64,000 bases of DNA from QHXW01 sp035297145. Lineage in GTDB: Bacteria; Acidobacteriota; Terriglobia; Bryobacterales; Bryobacteraceae. The position numbers and the translations under genes are program-made. The stretch spans positions 1 through 64,000 of the forward strand of contig DATGZN010000042.1 of the NCBI GenBank assembly GCA_035297145.1, written 5' to 3'. Shown here in pieces: positions 8,045-16,607 of this stretch. Every line of letters begins with the position of its first letter. Position 1 is the first letter of the stretch. Under the pieces are notes generated by a model. The model ran no database searches. It saw nothing but the letters and a program-made list of their open reading frames with translations, and was not told where the DNA came from.

Positions 8045-9532
8045 TCAGCGGGAGGGCACAGGTACTGCCGTCACCTTCTGAATCGCCGCAAACAAGCGTG
8101 CGGGCTTGAAGGGCTTGGTCACGTACCCGTCCATACCGGCGGCCCGGCATCTTTCGGCGTAGCCGTTCTCCGCGTGCGCGGTCATAGCGATGATGGGAGT
8201 GTATCGGCTGCCGGCGCGTTCCCGCTCGCGAATCGCCGCGGTAGCCTCGAAACCGTCCATCCCCGGCATTTGAATATCCATCAGGATGATATCGAAAGCG
8301 CCGGTCTCGTGAAGCTCGACGGCGCGCAACCCGTCCACCGCCACCGCAACCCGATGGCCGCGTTTTTCCAGCAGGAGGCTGGCCAGCCTCTGATTGACCC
8401 GGTTGTCTTCGGCTAGCAGGATACTGAGTGAGCGCTGCTCCGCAATGGGCTCGGCGTCCGGCGCCTGGACAGCCGGCTCCGCTCCTCTTCCGAAGTACGC
8501 CGTGAAGGAAAACGTGCTTCCTGCGCCGGGGCGGCTGTCTACCCAGAGTTTCCCGCCCATCAGCTTCACGATACGCGCGGAAATGGTGAGGCCAAGACCG
8601 GTGCCGCCGTACTTGCGGGCCGTGGAGCCATCGCCTTGGCAGAATGCCTCGAAGATGAGCCGTTGTTTGTCCGCCGGGATGCCCGGCCCGGTATCCCGGA
8701 CGGAAAACTCGACAAGCGACAGCGGGCCTTCATCGCAGGCCATGTGCGCTTCTAAGTTCACGGCGCCGGATTCGGTGAATTTGATGGCGTTTCCGATCAG
8801 GTTGAGCATCACCTGGCGCAACCGGCTCTCGTCTCCCACTACCATGGCGGGAATTTCCGGAGCTATGCCCCACGTCAGGCTCAGGCCCTTCTTGTCGGCT
8901 GCGGCACGCATAGTGTTCACGGCGGCGTCCATCGCTGATCGCAGCGAAAAAGGCGCCGGATCGAGCGCCAACCGGCCGGCCTCGATCTTGGAGAAATCGA
9001 GAATGTCGTTCAGCAGCGAAAGCAGCGATTCGGCGGAGGCGTGGACCACCTCAAAGCACTCCCGCTGCTCCTGGGGCGTGGATGCTTCCAGGCCGAGCTC
9101 GCTCATCCCCAGGATGCCGTTCATGGGCGTGCGGATTTCGTGGCTCATGTTCGCCAGGAACTCGCCCTTCAGACGGCTGGCCTCCTGCGCCTGTTCGAGC
9201 AGCCGTTCGATCTTGCGGCTCTGCTCCTCCGCGCGGGCCTTTTCTTCCAGCCCGTGAGCCTTCTCCAGCGAGAGCTCCCGCGTCCTCTCGGCCACCGCCC
9301 TTTCCAGCCGCTTTCGTTCATCGGTGGCGCAACGCACCCGCAAGCGCAGGAAACACCAGATTCCTACGGCGGCCGCAACAAGCAGCAGACATCCGGCCCA
9401 CCAGCTCTGCCACCACGGGGACAGCATGACGCATGCGAAAGGCGCAAGATCGTCAGACACCCGCTGCGCGGAGGCCGCTAACGGCAACAGCAACAGAAAG
9501 ACAAGCCGTGCTAGGCGGGCATGGGACGCCAT
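8045..9532 (-). CDS. Hybrid sensor histidine kinase/response regulator lacking its propeller sensor
   Basis: A 495-aa protein with a signal peptide (residues 1-22), only about 15 periplasmic residues, a TM helix (about 40-60), a coiled coil (70-115), a HisKA domain with the phosphoacceptor in MSHEIRTPMNG (about 127), an HATPase_c domain (N box LIGNAIKFTE, G boxes DTGPGIP and GGTGLGL), and a C-terminal receiver domain with phospho-Asp in LMDIQMPGMDG (about 420). The short FACVMLSPWWQSWWAG segment just before the TM matches the juxtamembrane end of two-component-propeller/Y_Y_Y sensors, but the seven-bladed propeller expected before it is absent. It autophosphorylates and probably relays to an unlinked HPt or regulator. 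Confidence 0.88.
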   Translation of the reverse strand: MASHARLARLVFLLLLPLAASAQRVSDDLAPFACVMLSPWWQSWWAGCLLLVAAAVGIWCFLRLRVRCATDERKRLERAVAERTRELSLEKAHGLEEKARAEEQSRKIERLLEQAQEASRLKGEFLANMSHEIRTPMNGILGMSELGLEASTPQEQRECFEVVHASAESLLSLLNDILDFSKIEAGRLALDPAPFSLRSAMDAAVNTMRAAADKKGLSLTWGIAPEIPAMVVGDESRLRQVMLNLIGNAIKFTESGAVNLEAHMACDEGPLSLVEFSVRDTGPGIPADKQRLIFEAFCQGDGSTARKYGGTGLGLTISARIVKLMGGKLWVDSRPGAGSTFSFTAYFGRGAEPAVQAPDAEPIAEQRSLSILLAEDNRVNQRLASLLLEKRGHRVAVAVDGLRAVELHETGAFDIILMDIQMPGMDGFEATAAIRERERAGSRYTPIIAMTAHAENGYAERCRAAGMDGYVTKPFKPARLFAAIQKVTAVPVPSR

Positions 9533-9572
9533 CTATCGGGAAATCGACAAATCGTACGGGGAGCTTTAGACC

Positions 9573-11813
9573 CTACTTGCGGAGCCAGGCGAGCGCCGCC
9601 AAACCCCCCAGGCTGAGCACCAGCATCCACGCGCCAAGCCTAACGCTGACAGGGCGATAGCGCATCTCGATGCGGTGCGTGCCGGCCGGGACTTCGACGC
9701 CGCGGATGGCCGTGTCAGCCTCCCAGATTCTGGCAGGTTGGCTGTCGACCTTCGCGTACCAGCCGGGAAACCAGTTGTCGCTCAATATGACCATGCCCTG
9801 ACACTGCATGGCTGCCTGGATGATGACGCGGTTGAAATCCGTGCGCACCAGCGTTGCATGGTCCTCGCCGGCGCATGCGCTCAGTTTGGGCGCCTCTCCC
9901 AGAAAGAACGCCTGCCGCCGCGGATCGAATGGCGGGCTGTAGTATGCGGGTGAGATCTGGCTTTCAGATGCAATGGCGAAAGCCTGGTGAACGGTCCAAA
10001 CGCGCGGAAATACGCCGGGGCTCTCGTACGCCTTTAAGCCGCTCTGAAATTGGTGGACCTCGATCTGGTCGGCATCGTGGGGCGTGCGGCTAATCCAGTA
10101 TTTCACTCCGTAGAGATTGCGCGTACGTTCTTCATCTTTGTCGATACGCAACATGTTAGACGGCAAACTGGCGGTATAGCCGCCGAAGACATCCACGCCA
10201 TACCAGTCGCCATAGTTGAACGGGATCTCGCGCGAGTCTATCTGGATGCGAAACGGCCCCGGCTGCTTCTGGAGCCAAGGCAGAATGTCCTGGTTTTCGG
10301 AGAAGCGGCGGAGGCCGGCGCCGCGGTTCGTGTCCAATAAGTAGGGGTATGCGTAACCGGTGACGTTTCCCAGGTCCATTAAAAGCAGCATCAAGCACCA
10401 GACGCCTAGCGCCATTGTTCCCAGGCTGTGTTTGTGATGCGCCAGAATGAGCGCGCCTACGAGGAGGCCAACCAGTGCAACCATCACCGCGCGGTCGTCA
10501 TGATCCATGCGGAGTTGCTTGCTCATCATGACGCCGAGCATGAGGGCCATCATCAGGGCGCCGGCGGATACCGCCCAGATCCCAATCCGGCGCGGCCAGC
10601 CTGATTCCGGGTGCGCCGAGAGGCCATCGAATCCGTATGCCGTCAGAATGGCGGCCCCGAAATTGAAGAGGAACGCTGCCATGGCCGGTCCGCGCGCCTT
10701 CTCGATCAGCGGTAAGACCGCATAGAGAAATCCGTGGAAGACGTTCTGATGGCCGAGGGAAAAGAACAGGCCGGCGAGTCCTAAAACTAGAAGGACGCGC
10801 ACGCGGATGTCGCTCCACCATAGCGCGATACCCAAGCCCGCGAGCGACAGAATAATGAATCCAACGTACGGGTCCACCTCGGCGTGGACGCCGGGAAGAA
10901 CCAGCCCAAAGATTGCAAATAGGTTGAGCGAATGGTCCCGGTGGATGACGTAAGGAACAATATCTTTCCATCCGACGGGCTCCGGCGTGCCCACCCAGCG
11001 CCGGGCGAGGGTGCCGTACTCCCAGGCGGGCAGAACCTGCAGCGCCGATGTCAGCACGAGAAAAACGGCAAAGATGCCGGCCAGCTTGAGGACACTCCAA
11101 TTGATCCGTTTGCCGCGAAAGAGAAAGAACAGCCAGACGCCGGCGGTCGCGTAAGTCAGGAAGATCGGAACCTGATGATGACCGGCCAGCCAGGACATTC
11201 CCAGGAAGAAGCCGGAAAGTGCCGCGCTGACGAGCGGCCGCCGCCCGCGCACCGCGCGGAACAAGAAGAGCAAAACGAGCGGCGCCCAGATGATTCCGTT
11301 CAGCATCTGCGGCCAATCCGTGTTTCCGACTTCGCCGGCTAGAGCAAACGCCGTGCCGCCAATGAGCGATGCCAGGCGGCTGCGATCGAGATCGCGGCAG
11401 AGAAAGTAGCCGAACAACGCCGCCAGCGCATGGATCAGCGCCACGTACCAGTGAAGGAAGCTCATGCGAATGTGCCCGTTTTTCAATGGCAACGCGTACA
11501 GGATCCAGTTCAGCGGGTACGCAGTACCGGGCTGCGCCTGGCCGATGAGCGACTGGCCCGCCCAAAGATACGGGTCCCAGGCGGGAAATTCGCGGTGATG
11601 GACGGCCATGGCCTGCACGTTCTGCCAGGGCAACACCTGGTTGGTCATGTCCGGGCTTTCCAGCCAGGTGTACTGGCTGGTGAGGGTGAGCTTCCAGTAA
11701 AAGCCGATGATGATGAAAACCAAAAGGACCGGCGGCCCGATTTTGTTGATGATGCCGCGGCGTATCGTCGCGCTCTGAGCGGGTTCGGAGTGGGCGGGCT
11801 TCAGAGTGTCCAT
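9573..11813 (-). CDS. YfhO-like polytopic membrane protein
   Basis: A 746-aa integral membrane protein with about 11-13 predicted TM helices in the first 500 residues, followed by a soluble domain and a last TM helix near the C-terminus. The DMTNQVLPWQ motif after TM1 (an acidic lipid-sugar binding loop as in GT-C enzymes), the WAGQSLIGQAQPGTAYP stretch and the C-terminal beta-sandwich ending in VPAGTHRIEMRYRP are typical of the YfhO family. Family members are linked to glycosylation of envelope polymers from polyprenyl-linked sugars. The substrate here is unknown. No glycosyltransferase lies beside it. Confidence 0.8.
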   Translation of the reverse strand: MDTLKPAHSEPAQSATIRRGIINKIGPPVLLVFIIIGFYWKLTLTSQYTWLESPDMTNQVLPWQNVQAMAVHHREFPAWDPYLWAGQSLIGQAQPGTAYPLNWILYALPLKNGHIRMSFLHWYVALIHALAALFGYFLCRDLDRSRLASLIGGTAFALAGEVGNTDWPQMLNGIIWAPLVLLFLFRAVRGRRPLVSAALSGFFLGMSWLAGHHQVPIFLTYATAGVWLFFLFRGKRINWSVLKLAGIFAVFLVLTSALQVLPAWEYGTLARRWVGTPEPVGWKDIVPYVIHRDHSLNLFAIFGLVLPGVHAEVDPYVGFIILSLAGLGIALWWSDIRVRVLLVLGLAGLFFSLGHQNVFHGFLYAVLPLIEKARGPAMAAFLFNFGAAILTAYGFDGLSAHPESGWPRRIGIWAVSAGALMMALMLGVMMSKQLRMDHDDRAVMVALVGLLVGALILAHHKHSLGTMALGVWCLMLLLMDLGNVTGYAYPYLLDTNRGAGLRRFSENQDILPWLQKQPGPFRIQIDSREIPFNYGDWYGVDVFGGYTASLPSNMLRIDKDEERTRNLYGVKYWISRTPHDADQIEVHQFQSGLKAYESPGVFPRVWTVHQAFAIASESQISPAYYSPPFDPRRQAFFLGEAPKLSACAGEDHATLVRTDFNRVIIQAAMQCQGMVILSDNWFPGWYAKVDSQPARIWEADTAIRGVEVPAGTHRIEMRYRPVSVRLGAWMLVLSLGGLAALAWLRK

Positions 11814-11827
11814 GCCAACGTATCAGG

Positions 11828-12970
11828 CTATAACGTGGCGATGAGTTTCGCCAATAGCGCCGTGCGATCGGCAATCCGACTAATAAGGATGCTCTCATTC
11901 GCCGCATGCGCGCCTTCGCCGACTCCGCCTAGACCATCGAGTGTGGGAATGCCCAGCGCCGCGGTCAAGTTGCCGTCCGAGCCGCCACCGGTCATGGATT
12001 CTTCGAGCGATACTCCGAGATCGCGCGCCAGTCGCTGCGCCGTGCGGAAAAGCTGCACGATGCCGACAGAGCGCTCCATGGGCGGCCGGTTCAGTCCGCC
12101 CGCGATTTCGAGTTTGCAGCGCTTATCGAACGGCTTCAAGGAACGAAATTTGCGGTCGAGCGATTCGGCATCGCGCAACCGAGGTGTGCGAATATCGACT
12201 ACCACGCTCGCCTCGGCCGCCACCACATTCGAACGCGAACCGCCAGTGATCAAACCGGGATTCACGGTGACACCGCGCTTCAGATTCGTGAAGCCGGTGA
12301 CGCGCTCGATCTGGCGTGCCAGCTCGACGATGGCGCTCGCTCCGGCCGGGAAATCGACGCCGGCATGTGAAGCGCGGCCGTGCACGGTGATGGTGTAATC
12401 GCCCACGCCCTTGCGGGCGGTCTTGAGCTTGCCTTCGAGACCAGTGCCCGGCTCGATCACCAGCACCGCTTTGGCGTGGCGTGCGGTTTCCTGTGTCAGC
12501 GTGCGCGAGGAATTGCTGCCGACCTCTTCATCGGAATTGATGAGCAATCTGACGCGGCTTCGCACGGTGATGTCCAACTCGCGCAGCGCGCGCATAGCGA
12601 ACAGAAAGAACGCAATGCCCGATTTCATATCGAGCACCCCCGGCCCCCACAAGCGGCCCTCGGATTCGCGGAAGGGCATCCGCGCGAGCGTGCCCATGGG
12701 CCAAACCGTATCAGAGTGGCCCAGGGCGAGAATTTCGCCCTTCTTCCTCGCGGGGCCGGGCAGCTCGAACTCACACAGCAGATGTTTGCCAAAATTTCCG
12801 CCAGGGAACGTTTGCACCGCAGCGAAGGGCGCGATCTCGGCGGCAAGCAGGTCGACGAAGCGATCGACGGCACGCGGATCGTCCGAGGGCGATTCGCACT
12901 CAACCAGGCGATGGATCAGGGCGATGATGCCAGTTTGCTGCGCGTGAACGTGGGCGAGGATGGGATCCAC
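11828..12970 (-). CDS. M20 family peptidase, glutamate carboxypeptidase-like
   Basis: A zinc aminoacylase/carboxypeptidase of the ArgE/DapE/CPDG2 branch. Motifs are GHSDTVWPMG near residue 93, GPGVLDMKSG near 117 (bridging Asp), NSDEEVGS near 155 (catalytic Glu), VIEPG near 177, the dimerisation domain HGRASHAGVDF near 202, and a distal His in GEGAHAANE. I prefer the GTG at 12970 (380 aa, starting VDPILAHV). An upstream TTG at 13012 would run into the divergent gene's ribosome-binding site. It hydrolyses an N-acyl amino acid or peptide; the substrate is not evident. Confidence 0.85.
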   Translation of the reverse strand: MDPILAHVHAQQTGIIALIHRLVECESPSDDPRAVDRFVDLLAAEIAPFAAVQTFPGGNFGKHLLCEFELPGPARKKGEILALGHSDTVWPMGTLARMPFRESEGRLWGPGVLDMKSGIAFFLFAMRALRELDITVRSRVRLLINSDEEVGSNSSRTLTQETARHAKAVLVIEPGTGLEGKLKTARKGVGDYTITVHGRASHAGVDFPAGASAIVELARQIERVTGFTNLKRGVTVNPGLITGGSRSNVVAAEASVVVDIRTPRLRDAESLDRKFRSLKPFDKRCKLEIAGGLNRPPMERSVGIVQLFRTAQRLARDLGVSLEESMTGGGSDGNLTAALGIPTLDGLGGVGEGAHAANESILISRIADRTALLAKLIATL

Positions 12971-13006
12971 GGGGCTATGATAGCCTGACAGGCCAGAGGA
13001 GCGGAC

Positions 13007-13219
13007 ATGCAAGGCATTGGACTGCCTGAGCTGCTAAATGTTGTCGTGATTGCGATCCTGCGGATTCTGCCCATCGCTGCGGTGGCGGCTGTTATATGGT
13101 TTCTGATCCAGCGGGGCCGGTATCAGGTCACGCTGGGATCGCGGACATGCGCGAATTGCGGACAGCGTGTTCCGGATGTCGGGAGCTTCTGCGCCTTTTG
13201 CGGTCAGAAGTTGGCGTGA
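13007..13219 (+). CDS. Small membrane protein with C-terminal zinc ribbon
   Basis: A 70-aa protein with one TM helix (about residues 9-33, very hydrophobic) followed by a basic stop-transfer RGR and a CANCGQR...CAFCGQK pair of CxxC knuckles forming a zinc-ribbon, facing the cytoplasm by the positive-inside rule. AGAGGA lies 6 nt before the ATG. It is divergent from the M20 peptidase gene. Function is unknown; such single-pass zinc-ribbon proteins are common and usually uncharacterised. Confidence 0.7.
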   Translation: MQGIGLPELLNVVVIAILRILPIAAVAAVIWFLIQRGRYQVTLGSRTCANCGQRVPDVGSFCAFCGQKLA

Positions 13220-13328
13220 GATCGAGGCCAGACGTGCCCGCATCCCGCCGAGCGACCGGCCTTCTCATTTCATCTAAAGTGCGCTGATTATAGGGCGGCC
13301 CTGTCACGAATGAACCGCCGCATTTCCC

Positions 13329-13431
13329 GTAGCGCGGGGCTAACGCGCCTTTGGCGGAAGACCCGCGGCTCTTCCATCGTGACGAACCCGAAAGGCCGCA
13401 GGTACGCGCACACGGCGTGCCCCTTCGCTAC
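13329..13431 (+). repeat. Dispersed structured repeat, copy B
   Basis: Second copy of the 105-bp element. GTAGCGCGGGGC opens it, the AGACCCGCGG and GAAAGGCCGCAGGTACGCGCA blocks match copy C closely, and TTCGCTAC closes it. It ends 75 bp before the fabZ start. The rest of the 286-bp gap (13220-13505) holds nothing else recognisable. Confidence 0.75.
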
Positions 13432-13505
13432 ATCGGTCGAATCGACGCGGAATTGGCGCACTACCAGGCCGGGCGCGTCCATCTTCGAAGCGCTCCCAGG
13501 CTATA

Positions 13506-13976
13506 ATGCCTGTTTCCATGCCCATTTTGGACATTAACGAGATCCGTCGCATTCTGCCTCACCGCTACCCGATGCTGCTGGTGGATCGCATCCTGGAACT
13601 GGAAGCCGAGCGCATCGTCGGCATCAAGAACGTCACTGCTAACGAAGCGTTCTTCGCTGGCCATTTTCCCGATTTTCCAGTCATGCCGGGTGTGCTGATT
13701 GTCGAGGCCATGGCGCAGACGGCGGGCGTGCTGGTGCTGAAGAGCATCCCCGAGCGCGAGTCGAAGCTGGTGCTGTTGGTGGCGATCGAGTACGCCAAGT
13801 TCCGGCGGCCGGTGGTGCCGGGCGATCAGTTGCGCATCGAAATGACGGTCATCAAACGCAAGGCCAGCGTGGCGAAAATGGCGGGGCGGGCGACCGTGGA
13901 TGGCGTGGTGGTGGCTGAGGCGGAAGTCATGTGCAAGCTGGAAGATAAAAACCAGGCGCAGATTTCGCCGGCGTAG
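13506..13976 (+). CDS. fabZ: 3-hydroxyacyl-[acyl-carrier-protein] dehydratase FabZ
   Basis: A 156-aa hot-dog-fold dehydratase that removes water from (3R)-hydroxyacyl-ACP in fatty-acid elongation and balances flux against LpxA. The catalytic block HFPDFPVMPGVLIVEAMAQ (about residues 54-72) contains the active-site His and Glu. The N-terminus INEIRRILPHRYPMLLVD is canonical. A second ATG at 13518 is possible. It is the first gene of fabZ-lpxA-lpxI, with only 3 nt to lpxA. Confidence 0.96.
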   Translation: MPVSMPILDINEIRRILPHRYPMLLVDRILELEAERIVGIKNVTANEAFFAGHFPDFPVMPGVLIVEAMAQTAGVLVLKSIPERESKLVLLVAIEYAKFRRPVVPGDQLRIEMTVIKRKASVAKMAGRATVDGVVVAEAEVMCKLEDKNQAQISPA

Positions 13977-13979
13977 CGC

Positions 13980-14756
13980 ATGCCTGTTCACCCGACAGCC
14001 ATTGTCGATCCCAAAGCGCACATAACGGAAACAGCGGACATAGGCCCTTACTGCATCATCGGCGCGGATGTCGAGATCGGCGCGGGCACGCGATTGGTGG
14101 GCCAGGTCTACGTTGAGGGCCCCACGAGGATCGGGGAGGACAACACCTTCTACCCCTACTCGAGCGTCGGCGCCGCGCCGCAAGACCTCAAGTACAAGGG
14201 GGAGCGCAGCGAAACGCGCATCGGCAATCGAAATCGCATTCGGGAATTCGTCACGATTCATCGCGGCACCGAAGGCGGCGGTATGGTGACGCGCATCGGC
14301 GACGACAACCTGCTGATGGCCTATGTGCACGTGGCGCACGATGTGCAAGTTGGAAGCCACGTGGTGCTCTCCAATGCCGCTACGCTGGGCGGCCACGTGA
14401 CGGTCGGCGATTGGGCCTGGGTAGGCGCTTCGACCGGTGTGCACCAGTTCTGCCGCGTGGGCCGGCACGCGATTGTGGGCGGTTACAGCGTGATTACGCA
14501 GGATGTTCTGCCCTACTCCAACACGGTGAGCGAGCGCGAGAGCCGGGTGTTCGGGGCCAACCGCACGGGGCTCGAGCGGCGCGGCTTTGCCGCCGAGCGG
14601 ATCGAAGAACTGCAAAAGGCGCTGCGCCTGCTGACGCGCGGGGGCCTCAACACCTCGCAGGCCGTGGAGCGCATTCAACAGGAGATTGCGCCTTCGCCCG
14701 AGCTGGAAGAGCTGCTCGCGTTCATCGCCCAATCCGAACGCGGCTTCGTGAAGTGA
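13980..14756 (+). CDS. lpxA: UDP-N-acetylglucosamine acyltransferase LpxA
   Basis: A 258-aa left-handed beta-helix trimer that transfers a 3-hydroxyacyl chain from ACP to UDP-GlcNAc (or a 3-amino analogue), the first step of lipid A synthesis. Hexapeptide repeats run from about residue 15 to 185. The catalytic His lies in YVHVAHDVQVG near residue 120, and the helical C-terminal domain carries the usual ERIEELQKALRLL. The stop TGA overlaps the lpxI ATG by 1 nt. Confidence 0.96.
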   Translation: MPVHPTAIVDPKAHITETADIGPYCIIGADVEIGAGTRLVGQVYVEGPTRIGEDNTFYPYSSVGAAPQDLKYKGERSETRIGNRNRIREFVTIHRGTEGGGMVTRIGDDNLLMAYVHVAHDVQVGSHVVLSNAATLGGHVTVGDWAWVGASTGVHQFCRVGRHAIVGGYSVITQDVLPYSNTVSERESRVFGANRTGLERRGFAAERIEELQKALRLLTRGGLNTSQAVERIQQEIAPSPELEELLAFIAQSERGFVK

Positions 14757-15571
14757 TGCGCTACGGTCTCATCGCGGGCAATGGCCGGTTTCCCTTGCTG
14801 GCGCTCGAAAACGCTCGCAAACTGGGGCATGAAGTGGTAGCTATCGGAATCGAGGAGGAAGCCTCGCGGGAGATCGAGCCGCTGGCGGCGCGCTGCTACT
14901 GGATCTCGCTGGGCGAGTTGAGCAAATTGATCGAGATCCTCAAAAGCGAAGACATCACGGAAGTGATGATGACTGGCCAGGTGAAGCACGCCAAGATTTT
15001 TTCGGCGATCCGGCCGGACTGGCGCCTGGTGAAGCTGCTGGCCGCGCTGCCGCGCAAGAATACCGACTCGCTCATCGGCGGTGTGGCCAAGATCCTGGAA
15101 GACGAGGGCATTCGCCTGGTGGATTCAACCGCGCTGCTGAAACCGCTGCTGGCGGATGCGGGCGTGATGACGCGCCGCAAGCCGACGAAAGACGAGCAGG
15201 CGGATTTCGAGTACGGGCGAGCCATCGCCCACGCGCTCGCGGGTTGGGACATCGGGCAGAGCGTGGCCATTTCGGCGCGCGCCTGCGTGGCTGTGGAAGC
15301 GATGGAAGGTACGGACGCCATGCTGCGCAGAGCGGCGTCGCTGGTGAACGGAAAGCCGTTCACTCTGGTGAAAGTCGCGACGCGCCGCCGGCACCTGCTG
15401 TTCGATGTGCCCGTGGTTGGCGTGGAGACCATCGCGGTGATGCGCGAAACCGGCACGACGGCGCTGGCGCTGGATGCGAATAGAACCTTGATGCTGGACC
15501 GGGCGGAGATGATTCAGAGGGCGGACGAAGGTGACATCAGCATTGTGGGCTATGAAGCGAAAGACAATTAA
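14756..15571 (+). CDS. lpxI: UDP-2,3-diacylglucosamine pyrophosphatase LpxI
   Basis: A 271-aa protein matching the LpxI (DUF1009) family, which hydrolyses UDP-2,3-diacylglucosamine to lipid X and UMP, replacing LpxH in many bacteria. The N-terminal GLIAGNGRFPLLALENAR, the MMTGQVKHAKIF stretch near residue 75 and the C-terminal domain ending GTTALALDANRTLMLDR are characteristic. The start chosen is the ATG overlapping the lpxA stop. The same reading frame extends further upstream inside lpxA, but that extension is spurious. Confidence 0.93.
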   Translation: MRYGLIAGNGRFPLLALENARKLGHEVVAIGIEEEASREIEPLAARCYWISLGELSKLIEILKSEDITEVMMTGQVKHAKIFSAIRPDWRLVKLLAALPRKNTDSLIGGVAKILEDEGIRLVDSTALLKPLLADAGVMTRRKPTKDEQADFEYGRAIAHALAGWDIGQSVAISARACVAVEAMEGTDAMLRRAASLVNGKPFTLVKVATRRRHLLFDVPVVGVETIAVMRETGTTALALDANRTLMLDRAEMIQRADEGDISIVGYEAKDN

Positions 15572-15640
15572 ACGCCGAGACGCCGAGACGCCGAGCTTCA
15601 TAATTGGCTTTCTCCGCGCCTCTGCGCCTCTGCGGTGAGC
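15572..15640. repeat. Imperfect inverted repeat of CGCCGAGA units, terminator-like
   Basis: Directly after lpxI, three tandem ACGCCGAG units are answered by GCGCCTCTGCGCCTCTGCGG 20 bp later, so the arms can pair imperfectly with G-U pairs. It fills the whole gap to the oxidoreductase gene, ending 5 bp before its ATG. It resembles the CGCAGAGGCGCAGAG-type repeats dispersed in many genomes, and may end or attenuate the fabZ-lpxA-lpxI transcript. Confidence 0.5.
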
Positions 15641-15644
15641 ATTT

Positions 15645-16607
15645 ATGAAGAAGCCGCGTGTAGCCGTTGTGGGCGTCGGCGAGTTCGGCCGGAATCATGT
15701 CCGCGTGGTGAAGCAATCGCCGCGGGCGGAGCTGGTGGCCGTTGTCGATTCGAACGCCGCTCGTGCTGCGGAAGTTGCGGCGGCTAACGGATGCGCGGCG
15801 CTCACTGACGCGCGCGAGCTGGCGGGCAAAGCCGATGCCGCCATCGTCGCCGTGCCAACTTCCGCGCACGCCGATGTGGGCTGTGCGCTACTCGAAGCTG
15901 GTATCGACGTACTGGTTGAGAAGCCGATCGCGCCGGATCTCGCCGCGGCCGATCGCCTCATCCAAGCTGCCGAAGCGCACAATCGCATTTTGCAAGTCGG
16001 CCACCTGGAGCGCTTCAATCCAGCGGTGGTTGCGCTCGAAAAGGTGGCGCGGCTGCCGCTGTTTTTCGAGATCCATCGCATGAGCGAGTTCAGCCCCCGC
16101 AGCCTGGATGTAGACGTCGTGCTCGACCTGATGATTCACGACATCGACATCCTGCTCAGCCTGGTGAATCGGGAAATCGAGGAGATCCGCGCGGCGGGTA
16201 TCTCGATACTCACTGGAAAAGTGGATATCGCCAATGTCCGGCTGCAATTCGAGGGCGGTTGCGTGGCGAACTTGACGGCCAGCCGCGTCTCAACGGAGAA
16301 AGTCCGCAAGCTCCGCCTGTTCCAGCCCAACCAATATATATCGGTCGACTATAGCCGGCAGGACGCGGTGGCGTTCAGCGTGGGCGCGGACCGCCAGATC
16401 TCGTTCCTGCAGCTAGGGGTTAGTAAGGGGGAGCCGCTGGCGTTGCAGTTCGACGCGTTCCTCGATTCGGTCGAAACCCGCGAGACACCGAAACTTAACG
16501 GCCCCGCCGGACGCCTAAGCTTGAGGGCCGCATTGGCCATTCTTGCTAAGATTGAAGAGCACTCGCGAGTAGTGGCTCAATCCCTGGTGTCCGGATGGAA
16601 GCAGTAG
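15645..16607 (+). CDS. Gfo/Idh/MocA-family oxidoreductase in the lipid A operon
   Basis: A 320-aa NAD(P)-dependent oxidoreductase with an N-terminal Rossmann fold (VVGVGEFGRNHVR, residues 8-20), the family VEKPIA catalytic Lys motif near residue 94, and an HD pair in DLMIHDIDIL near 162. Oxidoreductases at this place after lpxA include GnnA, which oxidises the 3-hydroxyl of UDP-GlcNAc so that GnnB can aminate it for amide-linked lipid A. Context suggests that role, but no GnnB aminotransferase is adjacent. Its 3' end overlaps the TonB-family gene by 13 nt. Confidence 0.8.
   Translation: MKKPRVAVVGVGEFGRNHVRVVKQSPRAELVAVVDSNAARAAEVAAANGCAALTDARELAGKADAAIVAVPTSAHADVGCALLEAGIDVLVEKPIAPDLAAADRLIQAAEAHNRILQVGHLERFNPAVVALEKVARLPLFFEIHRMSEFSPRSLDVDVVLDLMIHDIDILLSLVNREIEEIRAAGISILTGKVDIANVRLQFEGGCVANLTASRVSTEKVRKLRLFQPNQYISVDYSRQDAVAFSVGADRQISFLQLGVSKGEPLALQFDAFLDSVETRETPKLNGPAGRLSLRAALAILAKIEEHSRVVAQSLVSGWKQ

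Noticed and set aside
7220..8416. Long plus-strand frame of 398 codons opposite fumC and the hybrid kinase
   Set aside because: It is antisense to two well-supported genes, its product is rich in R, H, P and A with no family pattern, and GC-rich antisense frames of this length are expected here.
13340..13552. Minus-strand frame over repeat copy B resembling a frame over copy C (37853-38047)
   Set aside because: The similarity comes from the nucleotide repeat itself; the peptides have no start signals or fold. They would create a false conserved hypothetical family.
14411..14755. Upstream extension of the lpxI frame inside lpxA
   Set aside because: LpxI family members begin at MRYGLIAGNGRFP (14756). 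The upstream residues are out-of-frame lpxA.
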